Origin: Taxillus chinensis
Taxonomy: Eukaryota; Streptophyta; Magnoliopsida; Santalales; Loranthaceae
Direction of reading: 5' to 3'
Assembly: GCA_023512835.1 (NCBI GenBank)
Contig: CM042085.1
Location: 41,936,189-42,000,188 of the forward strand
Length of the DNA stretch: 64,000 bases
A model generated the notes under the pieces. It had not been told where the DNA came from, did no database searches, and saw only the letters and a program-made list of their open reading frames with translations. The position numbers and the translations under genes are program-made. Shown here one piece after another: positions 10,630 to 20,957 of the stretch (the first letter of the stretch is position 1; each line of letters begins with the position of its first letter).

Positions 10630-13090
10630 AGTGTCGGCTCTTTCCTCCGGACTCCCGACTTTGTTCAATTGTGACAATCCACGTATACTCATATGTCGCA
10701 TGCTTTTGAGGAGGAATAATGATGATTCATTAAATGCCTATCTCGGGTTGCCCACACACTTCTCCTGGATGGCAACCAGTTGTCATCGCTACTTGGTCAT
10801 GCGGTCTCCACGACATCGTTTTATTCGGAGACGCCTCGATATCCGGACAAATGACATCGGCATGTCGCGCGGGTCCCCACCTCACTCCCACATTCCTAGA
10901 CCCGCCGACATTTGCGGACTTGGTCTTATATGTTCGGATCATTCCTGCGAAGCACGAGTATTGCTTATTTCAAATCCCTAACCCTCTCGTTGCTCCTTCT
11001 ACCGTCAAGACCTCACCTTTCCTCTTTTCCTTCCCATCAAATCTGCAATGGCACCCGGAATCTTTCTTTCCTGGCGTTAATCCTGGCCATCTAGTTGATT
11101 GGAATGCTGTTTCTAATCCTCCGGATTGGTTTCACCATCTTCGCCCTCTTCTTGAAGCCTCGCACATCCTCAACCTGGTCTCCAATCCCATCGATCTTTT
11201 TATCGATGACATTCTTGAGTATTACCAACGGATTCGCCGCACTACCGATTCCATAACCTCTCATGTCCGCGGCGAATCCATCATCATCACTCCGGCTGTT
11301 CTCCGCGCCGCTCTTCACCTTCCTCTTGGTGAACCACAGCGTCCGGATGCCGAACCGATGGCGGCTTCTATGGGGTGCACATCCAAAGGGAAGGAATACA
11401 AGGTGAAATCCTTCCGGGGTCGCTATCGATGTATGGCGACTATTCTAAGTCGATGCCTACTGGCTCGCACATCAGCCCTGGACTCGGTTCCGTACGATCT
11501 TCTACCTGGCCATGTACGGCGTTTTTGAAGGTCTTCCGATGGATTGGGGGATGTTCTTATTTCGTTTGCTGCTGGAATGGTCCCAAAAACCATTCCTATG
11601 GGCGCATCCTCGCATTGTCTTCCGGCATCTTCGTCCGGACCATTTCGCCCAAGTTGATGCTGTCTCGTTTCCCTCGGCTCTTTATCTTCGTCACCTTACG
11701 CCGGACGGAAACATGACCGCTCGCCGACCCACGGTAGCTCTCCGCGCTCCGCCTGCCTCGGAACAACAAGGCGGCTCGTTGGTGACCCCTCCGACGCCCA
11801 AGCCCCCGAGGTCGGTTCGGACACCGATCCTCCCGGATTCGGTCCGTAGCTGCGCCCTCCCACTCACGGGCCTCCCGGCCAAGCGTCCGTGCTGAACCGT
11901 CCGAGGTTGCGGGGGCCCTCTCGGCGCGGTGCGTCGAGAGCCGTTTCCTCGGCCCCCTCTGCCGCCGATGTCCCCACTCCCTCCACATCCGCTATAGCCG
12001 CTGCGGTTGATACCGCCGTTGCCGTCGCCACCGCCGATGTCCCGGCCGCTTCTCCTGAAGCCCCCTTGCCTCCTCTCCCTCAACCCCGAGATTACCTTGA
12101 CCATCTCTCCGCCGTCACCTTAACGGACCTCTGGCTCCGTTTCGGCCTAGCCCACACCTCCTCCATTCCTGACAACGATCTCCTGGGTGTTTTACACACG
12201 CAATACCCAATCCCCGGAGACTATGATCATCCGGAATCCGGACCACGGCTTTCTTACGCCGGCCGCCATTCCCGATGTGTCGTTTCCTACACCCTCAGGC
12301 CCAGTCCCTGCTACCCGAAGTCCTTCTCCTGCTAAGGCTGGGCCCTCTTCTCCTGCCGCCGCGATTCCCGTAGTTGACTTGTCCGGTCAAAGCGGGTCTC
12401 TTGCTCCGGATGCCTCCAATGCTCCGGATGCCTCCGAAGCTCCGGATGCCTCGATGCTCCAGATGCTCCTGCTGCTGCTGCTACTCCTGCGGACTCCTCT
12501 TGCCCACCGCACTCCTGCTCCCTGTTCATGCGGGGGAGTCCTCCAAAGCTCCAGAGCTAGCCCTTGGGCGTGCCTCTTTTGGCACGGTCCACTCCGATGT
12601 TGTGCTTTCCGCTCACTGGACCGCCATGCTCACGCTCAAAGCGCCCAAATTTCCGCCATCGTCGCCAAAGTTGATGCCCTCGGCGCCCAACTACTCTCCG
12701 CCCTCACCGACTCCTCCACTTCCATTGAGCGAAAATGGATCTTGTCGCCACCTCCGTTCATTCACTATCTACTTCCTTCGCGGATCTGGCGCATACGATG
12801 GCTCGTCCTCCCGTTGCTTCCCGGCGATCCGCCAAACCGGGGGAGAAAGTGTCATCCGATCCGTCTACTCCTTCGCCCCCACAACCATCTTCCCCGGATT
12901 GAGAAGCGGCCTGCCACTTCAGTGCTTCAGGGAGTTCAAATTCCCAAACGAAGCCGCTTCTCTCAACCTAGCTCCTCTATCGCACCTCCGGCTCCTCCTC
13001 CATCCTCTTCATCCGCAGCTGGTACCTTCCTCCCATCCTATGCGGAGTTTGACCCGTCCGATGCGGATGGAAGCTTGCGCAAGGCAATGA
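10630..13090 (+). pseudogene. S1 extra 3' gene, N-terminal and middle part (env-like/plant transposon protein-like)
   Basis: A coding-like region in the Sirevirus env-like position, in several frames. The open stretch 10734-11528 includes FSFPSNLQWHPESFFP, DLFIDDILEYYQRIRRTTDS and VRGESIIITPAVLRAALHLP. After a frameshift, 11512-11895 continues with MYGVFEGLPMDWGMFLFRLL. The Trp/Leu-rich helical pattern and the 'VRG-(I)-I-P-(V)-L' block resemble the plant transposon protein/env-like domains found in Sirevirus and Athila elements; this is a resemblance, not a search result. About 11700-12600 is rich in Pro, Ala and Ser with tandem CTCCGGATGCC codons (12411-12450). A helical stretch (about 12640-12720, ISAIVAKVDALGAQLLSALT) could form a coiled coil. 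No signal peptide or clear membrane segment is seen, so an envelope role is not shown. Confidence 0.55.
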
Positions 13091-13812
13091 AGGCCTATCT
13101 TCGCGTCGTCTGCCGAGAGAAGATGTCTTTCCGAAATGTATCCTTTCTCTCCGTCCGACATTCGGACTCTTTGTTCGGAGAAAGGACTCTTTACTACAGA
13201 AGACATTGATAACTTCTCGAGAGTCGCTAAAATGGAGATGAGGTCGTTTCCATCTCTTTACGAAGATGGGCACTTGTTTGAAGTTCTGCCATGTTGGAAT
13301 GAGGGCTATCTTCCCAGTGTGGAGTTAATTCAGACTTACATTGACGGAACTGCCGAGGATAGCAAGCCATGGAAAACTCTCTCAACCATCCTCATTCCAT
13401 ACCGGATCATGTCGCCACACTTCATGATGGCCGTCTTCATGATTCGGTCCAAGCGAGATGATTCTCATCGATTCTCATCGGTTGTGGAGCACTTCGTTAG
13501 GAAGAATCAATGGGAACCTCTGTGTCTCGACTAATCGAAGCCGTGAAGAAAGCCGGACTATATGAAGAGTTGGGTATCACACCCCTGCGTTCAACCGAGA
13601 AACTTAAGGCGACATTCCGGGGCAAGAAGCAAGTGCCACAACAGCCGGATGGAGATAGTCAAGGAGCCTTTGTTTGTCATTTCATCAAATCGTTCTTAAC
13701 CGTGGACAAACATTGGAGCCAACACTCCACCTTTACGATGCAGCAGACAATGGAGCTAAGAGAGAAGGCAGCAACTATGATCTTCAAGTATAGTAAGCCT
13801 TATGTACCTTAG
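13091..13812 (+). pseudogene. S1 extra 3' gene, C-terminal part (possible Ulp1-like region)
   Basis: Two overlapping open stretches, 13136-13534 and 13510-13812, in different frames, continue the extra 3' gene. The first has DGHLFEVLPCWNEGYLPS, then TLSTILIPYRIMSPHFMMAV (about 13378-13437) and a DDSHRF block. The second has GDSQGAFVCHFIKSFLT (about 13650-13700) and ends ELREKAATMIFKYSKPYVP. The order 'LIP...HF..., D-S, ...GxFVCxFI' recalls the C48 (Ulp1) cysteine protease fold, in which His, Asp, Gln and Cys act. The expected Cys before 'G-x-F' is not seen (SQG instead), so the copy would be inactive or the likeness is chance. The ATG at 13510 overlaps the preceding frame by 25 bp. Confidence 0.4.
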
Positions 13813-13941
13813 TGAAAAATCAGTATTAAGGCTGATTTGTATTTAGTTGCTGATCAATGAAATTGGTTGTGTTGTGTATTCGTATGATATTCGTTTGCAT
13901 CGCTTACCGGATCAGATTACAAAGGGTTTAGGCATATCCAT

Positions 13942-13954
13942 AATTGGGGGAGAT
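13942..13954 (+). promoter_or_regulatory. Polypurine tract of S1
   Basis: AATTGGGGGAGAT lies directly against the 3' LTR start (TGTTGG at 13955), the expected place for plus-strand priming. Confidence 0.88.
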
Positions 13955-15131
13955 TGTTGGATCAAACCCGAATTTGGATAATGCCGTTAAAGCCTTATGT
14001 AATTTGATCTCGAGATCTTTTGTGTTTATTTGATCGGTGCGAAGGTATGTCACTAATCCAAAGATGCACTCGTGAGAGCAAAGCTAAGGACAGGATACAT
14101 AATCCTGATCCGGACAAGAGTTAGTGTCGTCAAACACTTGGTAAATAACCAAGTAACAATAAGTGCGGAGTAAGGAAAATAAGTGCGGAGTAAGGAAAAT
14201 AAATGCGGAGTAAGGATAAGTGCGGAGTAAGGAAAATAAGTGCGGAGTAAGGAAAATAAGTGCGGAGTAAGGAAAATAGATGCGGAGTAAGGAATCCGGA
14301 CTTATTACTCGCCCGGAGTAAGTAACTTACACACGGAGTAAGGAACTTACATACGGAGTAAGGAACTTACATACGGAGTAAGGAACTTACATACGGAGTA
14401 AGGAACTTACATGCGGAGTAAGGAAGCGCTGACACGGACTAAGGATTCTAGTACTGAATAGATACGGAGTAAGCAACCACTGACACGGAGTAAGGTTCCG
14501 AGCTTCATTAACTACGGAGTAAGCAAAATTACACCGGACCAAGAAGACACTGCTCCAATGAAACCGCATTTAAAGTTATCAGCTCGCGCTGTCTCGATGT
14601 AAGACGAATGCATTTAGAACAAGAAGAATCTTACACGTGGATCATCCGGATATGTGGACACAACCTTAATTGTATCTCGGAACTCACAAAGACACTTATA
14701 CTCTTCAAATCCAAGATCTTGAGCTCCACAATCCGCAGCAGACAAGGCAGATAGATTACCGAGGGATAGTTAGTGCGGAACGCATTCCGGAACTTCAAGT
14801 TCCAAGGTTGTCTCTTAGGAATGTTTTGTATAAATATTTATACTTATACTTCATGTAAAGCAAGCGAGCCAGAGCGAAGAAGTGCAAAAATATAGAAAAG
14901 GCACTTGGCAAGTGGGTGAATCCAAAGTGTAAACAGAGTGTAAGAGAGTGTTTGCTTCTATTTTGTTGTAATCACTTTGTGATAATAAAACAAAATACTT
15001 CCACTATCCTGGTTATCTTCCTGAGTGATATTATCACTTAAACTAGATAAGTCTTTGTTTCTTGAGAGAAAAGAAAGAGTTCAAATAAGAGCCTATTCAC
15101 CCCCCCCCCTTTAGGCTCCAAGGGACCATCA
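13955..15131 (+). repeat. S1 3' LTR
   Basis: 1177 bp. Nearly identical to 2389-3567, with the minisatellite at 14146-14526 and TATAAAT at 14829-14835. Most differences between the copies are C/T or G/A transitions plus single-base indels. The target-site copy GAATG follows at 15132-15136. Confidence 0.92.
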
Positions 15132-15136
15132 GAATG

Positions 15137-16718
15137 ATCTGTGATAGTTCGGATTGTGGAAAGCAACACATAGATTAGACTCAATGCTTATGCTGGATCT
15201 TGAATAAGCAAGAAGGTATGGTAAATCGAAAGATTTGATCTTGATCTTGGTTCAACACGGCGCACAGCACTTCAAAATTTTTTTTCTCAGAGTCTCTCTT
15301 TTGTTTTTTTGGAACTCTTTCATTAGTTCTGCAAAAGATATTTCTTTAAAGTATGTCAGAACCATTATCTTGTGTTCTGTGTGTTTCCTTCTTTTGATAG
15401 AGAGAGATTAAGCTCTTGATTTTGTCGTTAAGCGTGTGAGAGATATATTTTTAAAGTTAAAGTGCTCGTGCGCCGTGTTGTCCATCCCGACAGACTGACT
15501 TCCCGCCACTAAAAATGCAGAATGTCAGGGGATGGGTTGATCTGCTCGATTTACAGATCAGATGCCCATAGTGCATATTTGGCATGTAGTTGATCTTGGC
15601 CGTTCATCCGTGGATGGTAGTTGGCAGCAATTAATGTGTCATTAAATGCGCTCAACTGCTCGGGACGGCGCAGGCTTATTGTACAAACCCTAGCTGACGA
15701 TATCGCTAAGTGAATATGTTTAGGGTTGTAAGTCTGCCTCGAAGGTAGATGCCTCGTAGGTTTGGTGACTCGAAGATTTCAGTTAGAACCTGTTGGAAGT
15801 GGCAAAAGTATGCTTCAGGCTTTACAGTGTTTCTACGAGTCTACGACTCATATCTTCGAGTCTCCGAGGCTAGAGCTCAGGTTGGATTAGTCTTTTGTGT
15901 CACTCTATTAACTGAAGTCTCCGACTCTGCGAGTCTACGACTCTTTGAATGGCATTCAGAGTGACTTCTTCGTAGTCTGCCTAATCTACCTGTTGTTATA
16001 GCTACGAGTCTGCGACCCTAGCTCTGCGGGTCTACGACCTTCGGGTCTCTCAGTTTACTTTATTTAACTAAGTGGCTCTTCGACTCTACGAGTCTTCAAC
16101 CTTGAAAATCTTTGACTCTACGAGTCTTCGACTTTACATTTCTTCTTTAGTCTTTCATAGTTGTTCATGCACTGAGTTTCCGTATTCTACGAGTCTTTGA
16201 CTCTACGGTTACGACCTTTTAGTTATTACTCTGCCTTTAAGATCTCCGAGTTTGTGATGTCTGGCAAGTTCTTTGAATTAGTCTGTGCTGTCTATGACCC
16301 TCGAGTATGTGACTCTACGACCGTTGAAACTACAGTTTCATTTTGTTTGCCAGTCTTTTTAATTTCTACTCTTTGACCTTTGACCTACGAGTTTGTGAGT
16401 CCTATTTCCTTAGCAGTGTTCTAGGGCTTCGACCCTACGACCCTTGAGTCTACGAGTCTAATGATGTTTTAATCTGTTAAGTGACTTAAGCGCTCTTGAG
16501 ACTCTACAGTTCTTCAGGGTTTGAGTCTTCGAGTCATTTGAAGTTTATTACTGTTCTTTAAAATTCTCCGACTCTATGAGTCTCCGAACTTGTTGATGCT
16601 TGCAATAACGCTCTCTTTTCCGTATTACGACTCTATGACCTTCGACCCTGGATCTACGAGTCACCAGATGTTCTGTCACAATCTTGCTTCAAGTCTCCAG
16701 ACCCTACGAGTCTGCAAG
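15137..16718 (-). mobile_element. S0 5' LTR, middle piece, with CGACTCTACGAGTC-type array
   Basis: This lies between the S1 target duplication and the T1 start and joins the S0 LTR pieces at 2159-2388 and 27716-27848; together they give an LTR of about 1.9 kb. No gene is visible. From about 15740 to 16718 the sequence is a degenerate array built on (T/C)CTACGAGTC and CTTCGACTC words; the same words continue at 27760-27810 beyond T1, which supports the junction. Confidence 0.6.
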
Positions 16719-19268
16719 TGTAAAAACTCGTATTTGGGTAGTTTTGAGAGATAGCCATTCTATGGGAATGCAACCATCTGGACGGTAGTGTAGTCGTCGA
16801 TGTGAGCATTTTGACTGTCCTTGGGCCCGATTCCGAGTCGGGGCCCCGTTTGACCCGATTGTTGACTTTTCGGGGTTTATTGGTTGACTTTGTGTTTGAG
16901 CAGTCATTTGAGTGTAATAATATCTAAACAGTGTTGTGCTCGTCATTTCGAGCGTTTTGACAATAATTTGACTCAATTTGGAGTTCGTGACCTCGGGAGG
17001 TCAATTATTGCATTCGGGTCAATTATTACTGGGAGGCCAATTATTGGCAACAGTATATATATAATTAAGAACTGCCTTATCTCTTTAATTGCCCATTATT
17101 GGTGCGTGCGTGTTTGAGCAAGAGAGAGAGAGAGAAGGTGAAGAGCGTGAAGAGTTTTCTTGGCGATTTTGGGGCGATTGGAGCTCGTGGATCGCAAATA
17201 ATCTTCCAGGTAGGTGTCCTTAACTGTCTTATCTTGATCCTATCTTTGAATATGTGATCTGTGGTTGTATGATTGTGTATTTTATGAGGGTTGAGAAGTC
17301 AACCATGGAGGTCTAGATTTAGATCTAGATGAATATATGATTTGTGTGTATTTCTGCTGTTATCGTGCGAATTAGAGGTGTTTAGTACGCGTTTTGAGGT
17401 AAATATTACAGTTTTTTGCGTAAAACATGTGTTTATGAGCGTCTGGGGGTCACTGGGTTGCTTCCAGACGAAGAACAGGCCAAAAACGATGATGAACAGT
17501 ACCCTAGGCGAACTATAGGGTCGAAGTTCGTAGTCAGCAGCTTCGTAGTCAGCAGCTATGGAGTCAGCAGCTATAGAGTCAATGACTTTCGTAGTCAGCA
17601 GCTATGGAGTCAGCAGCTTCGTTAGTCCGGATCAGTAGTCCGGAGTAGTTAGTCCGGAGCAATAGTCCGGAGTAGTTAGTCCGGAGCAGTAGTCCGGAGC
17701 AGTTAGTCCGGATCAGTAGTCCGGAATAGTTAGTCCGGATCAGTAGTCCGGAATAGTTAGTCCGGATCAGTAGTCCGGAGTAGTAGTCCGGATCAGTAGT
17801 CCGGAGCAGTTAGTCCGAATCAGTAGTCCGGAATAGTTAGTCCGGATCAATAGTCCGGATCAGGAGCAGTAATCCGTAGCATCAGTCCGTAGCATCAAAT
17901 CCGTAGCAGCAGTCCGTAGCATCAGTCCGCAGCATCAAATCCGTAGCATCAGTCCATAGCATCAGTCCGTAGCATCAATCCGTAGCATCAAATCCGTAGC
18001 ATCAGTCCGTAGCATCAGTCCAGACATCAAATCCATAGCATCAAATCCGCAGCAGTGATCCGCAGCTTCAATCCGCAACAGTGTTCCGCAGCAGTGCAAC
18101 TGCACTGCACTGGACATTTACATTGTAAACCATTATGCCTAAAGTATTATACTTAAGTTACAATGTAAATAACGAAATACCCCCCATTTGGATTCAAAGA
18201 AAAATACTAGAAAAATTAATTCCCACTCTTTCAAAATGTGAAAATTGAGATTTGGTGTAAAATCTCGGAAAAACCCAAAAGTTCGTAGTCGTGAATTTTT
18301 GGAAAGTGGGGTTAGACATCTCAGAAAAATCCCCAAAAATCAGATTATCTTATTTATGATATGGGAACCCAATGCCGGGACTTTTGATTTCAAGAAAATA
18401 GCTGTTATGGGTACTTCCTTCATAAATCAAGGGTTGATGATTTACTTGTGAAGACTGGCTACAATTCTAAAGGAAATGTTGAGAATGACATGCCATACTA
18501 ATGTTAGTATGTTGATGTGAGGTATTGGGGCATGGACTCCGTGACTTGTTTGGGTTCTCACCGTGATGCACCGATGGTGCTATGTGGTTGACGTGGCAGG
18601 CATATGCACCGATGGCAGGCCTGTGTGGCGACTGTCGCCGGGCATATTGCGCTGTGGACAGGCTAAGGCCTGAGTTGAGCCGTTGAGCTCGTGGAGCTAG
18701 GGCTGAGTGCCCTGAGATTGGATCCCATGGAGGATCGTGGACAAGTTGTCCTGATGTTTGTTTGCAGGCTGAGTCCTGATAATTGTGCACACTACACGGT
18801 GCACGAGTACACTGAGCATATAGTATAGACTTATATATGTTGCATGATGTGGAGTTTTGGGGTCACCTATTGAGCTTGTCGCTCACTCCTACTTGTTGTT
18901 TACCCTTTTCAGGTGTGACCCGAGACTAGTGGAGGACTTTCTTCCAGGAGGACGCCCACTACTCTGATGTATGATACAGTTATATTCTGTATTGTTTTAT
19001 GTGATATCCCGGACATGGGTCCGTGGACATTTGTATTTGCATACTGTATGATGTGATGTCTGTGACTGTTTGACTTATTGTATGCATGATGATGTATGGG
19101 AAAGTACAGGATTACCTTGATGTATGACTGTACATGGTTGCATATTTGAGACAGCACCCGCGGTGTAGTCTCCATTGGTGCTAGTCACCAACTCCTTGAC
19201 CTATCGAGTGCGGGCAAGGGGAAGTCATGTACCCGGTTCCGGGTTCCCTGGAATTCGAGGGCGTGACA
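16719..19268 (+). repeat. T1 5' LTR
   Basis: 2550 bp, TGTAAAAACTCG...GGGCGTGACA. It holds a (GA)n stretch at 17121-17136, a long TAGTCCGGA/ATCCGTAGC array (17520-18100) and no credible gene. The TATATATATAATTA stretch at 17049-17062 could serve as a TATA region. Confidence 0.93.
17520..18100 (+). repeat. Degenerate tandem array in T1 5' LTR
   Basis: CGTAGTCAGCAGCTATGGAG words give way to TAGTCCGGATCAG/TAGTCCGGAATAGT units of about 14-18 bp and then to ATCCGTAGCATCAGTCCGTAGC units. The 3' LTR has the same array at about 25605-26130 with several unit differences, the fastest-changing part of the LTR. Confidence 0.88.
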
Positions 19269-19270
19269 AG

Positions 19271-19283
19271 TTGGTATCAGAGC
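19271..19283 (+). promoter_or_regulatory. Primer-binding site of T1
   Basis: TTGGTATCAGAGC, 2 bp after the LTR end. It is an exact match to the initiator tRNA-Met 3' end complement used by chromoviruses. Confidence 0.92.
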
Positions 19284-19766
19284 ATGGTCTAGTGGACCTA
19301 GGTTAGTGAGGGGTGGTTAATTGATTCCATGTGACTTGGAAAACTGTAGGGTGGGCGCCTGATCAACGTAGTCCTTACATGTATTCTAGGTTATTTTGGT
19401 GTTAGTTAGATCATCCTAGGGGCATACATGGGGATGGGGTGCATTGCTAGTGGTATGATTGTATGCATATAGGGCACTAGATTGTTTTTGTGTGTGATAT
19501 GATTGCATGTGGTGCCAGGATGGCACGTGGCTGTGAGAGCCAGGACTTGATTATGGTGTACCCTGAGGGGTGACACGATGCTATATGCATGGTTGTAGAC
19601 CTACGGGTCGTGTGGTGTACCCTGATGGGGGACACGATGCTATATGCATGGTATGGACCTACGGGTCGTGGGGTGAGAACCTACAAGTCGGTTGTGCCTT
19701 TGATGGCTATTTGTGCTAGTAGTGCTAGTATTGATTGTTTGATTGTTTGTTGTTGTGGCCAGTGTG

Positions 19767-20948
19767 ATGGCACCACCGAGGAGGGTTGTCCGAGGACAAG
19801 GTCCGGCAGAGGAGCCCACGATAGAGTCAGGGCACCAGGGGCAACAGAGCCCGCAGCAAAAGTCATCAGCTCCCGTTGTGGGACCTGATTTGACGTAGGT
19901 GTTGATTCAGTTGCAGGAGGCCATGCAGGGTATGCAGGGCTCGATGAGGGATATGGCTAGAGAGGTGGATGACCTGAAGAGGCAACAGCGGCCTCAGCAG
20001 CCACCACAGGCTCAGCAGCAGGAGGCGAGGGTGGTGTAGGATGTGCACCAGCAGGAGGTCGTGGTAGAGCCAGCACGACGAGGAGTGGATTGGGCTGCAC
20101 AGTTTTTGAAACATGCACCTAGGACTTTTGAGGATGGTTCGCGGCCAGAGATAGCCGAGGACTGGATTAGATGGACAGAGGATATCTTTGATATGATCGG
20201 GGTGCCAGATGAGGAGAGAGTGCGAGTGGCGACGCACTATCTGTTGGGTATCCCACGCAGGTGGTGGGAATCCACTAGAGCTGTCCATGGCAGTCAGATG
20301 AGCTGGAGAGAGTTTGTTGAGCGCTTCTTTGGGGAGTATTTTCCCAGCTCGTTGTAGTATGCTTGACGTAGAGAGTATTATGAGCTTGTGCAGGGTAGCA
20401 TGACTGTGGGGGAGTATGTGCAGGCCTTCACAGATATAGGGCGGTTTGCTCTTGAGGCTTGGGAAAAGGAAGGTCAGAAGACGCAGGACTTCATTTAGGG
20501 CTTGAGGCCATCTTTGAAAAGACAGCTGGAACCGATGCAATGCTATCGGGAGGCGGTCGACAAGGCGCTCATTATTGAGCGAGGTCAGGATCAGGCGAGA
20601 GCCCAGAGGCCGGGCGGTTCGGCAGGTCCGAGCAAGAAGAGGCAGAGTGGGGAGAGCAGTGCCGCTCAGCCTGAGAGGAGGCAGGTGCAGAGGGTTTCCA
20701 ATCAGGCGGTGGGACCCCGTGAGAGTTCAACCAGCAGGAGGCCAGGTACCTGTTGGAGTTGTGGTTTGACCGGGCATGTCTCGAGAGACTGCCCAAGGAA
20801 AAAGATGACCTGTTTTCGATGCGGGAAAGTGGGGCATAGAGCTAGGGAATGTGTTACCCTTAGCTCGACCAGCAGTGTAGGCCCTCGTCCGAGAGAGCAG
20901 GGACAGAAGAGTGGGGCTCCGTCTCAGAGGCCAGTGCCGCCGGCATAG
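19767..20948 (+). pseudogene. gag: T1 gag (six in-frame stops)
   Basis: Begins MAPPRRVVRGQGPAEEP. The frame stays open except for TAG at 19896, 20037, 20355, 20496 and 20946 and TGA at 20364, each one C-to-T step from CAG or CGA. Content: a Gln-rich N-terminal segment, the retrotransposon gag core (WAAQFLKHAPRTFEDGSRPE, then WIRWTEDIFDMIGVPDEERV and WREFVERFFGEYFP), and two CCHC zinc knuckles, CWSCGLTGHVSRDC and CFRCGKVGHRAREC, near 20750-20850. The frame continues into protease, so gag and pol formed one reading frame. 500 bp of leader separate the primer site from this ATG. Confidence 0.9.
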
Positions 20949-20957
20949 AGCACGCAG

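Larger units (their letters stand above)
2389..15131 (+). mobile_element. Complete Sirevirus-type Copia element S1, 12.7 kb
   Basis: Direct LTRs (2389-3567 and 13955-15131) both start TGTTGG and end ATCA, and GAATG flanks the element at 2384-2388 and 15132-15136. Order: LTR, tRNA-Met primer site, gag, protease, integrase, reverse transcriptase, RNase H, a spacer with repeated polypurine motifs, a 3-kb extra gene region, polypurine tract, LTR. That order is Copia; the extra 3' gene and the repeated polypurine motifs are typical of the Sirevirus (SIRE/Maximus) lineage. All genes carry frameshifts. The LTRs differ by roughly a dozen substitutions and a few indels when compared by eye, so the insertion is fairly recent. 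It sits inside the S0 LTR. Confidence 0.92.

Noticed and set aside
12374..13090. 238-residue Pro/Leu/Ser-rich frame
   Set aside because: It overlaps the better-supported extra 3' gene frames and looks like compositional bias.
17520..18100. CRISPR-like array of short repeats
   Set aside because: Degenerate direct repeats without unique spacers, inside a plant LTR and repeated in its partner.
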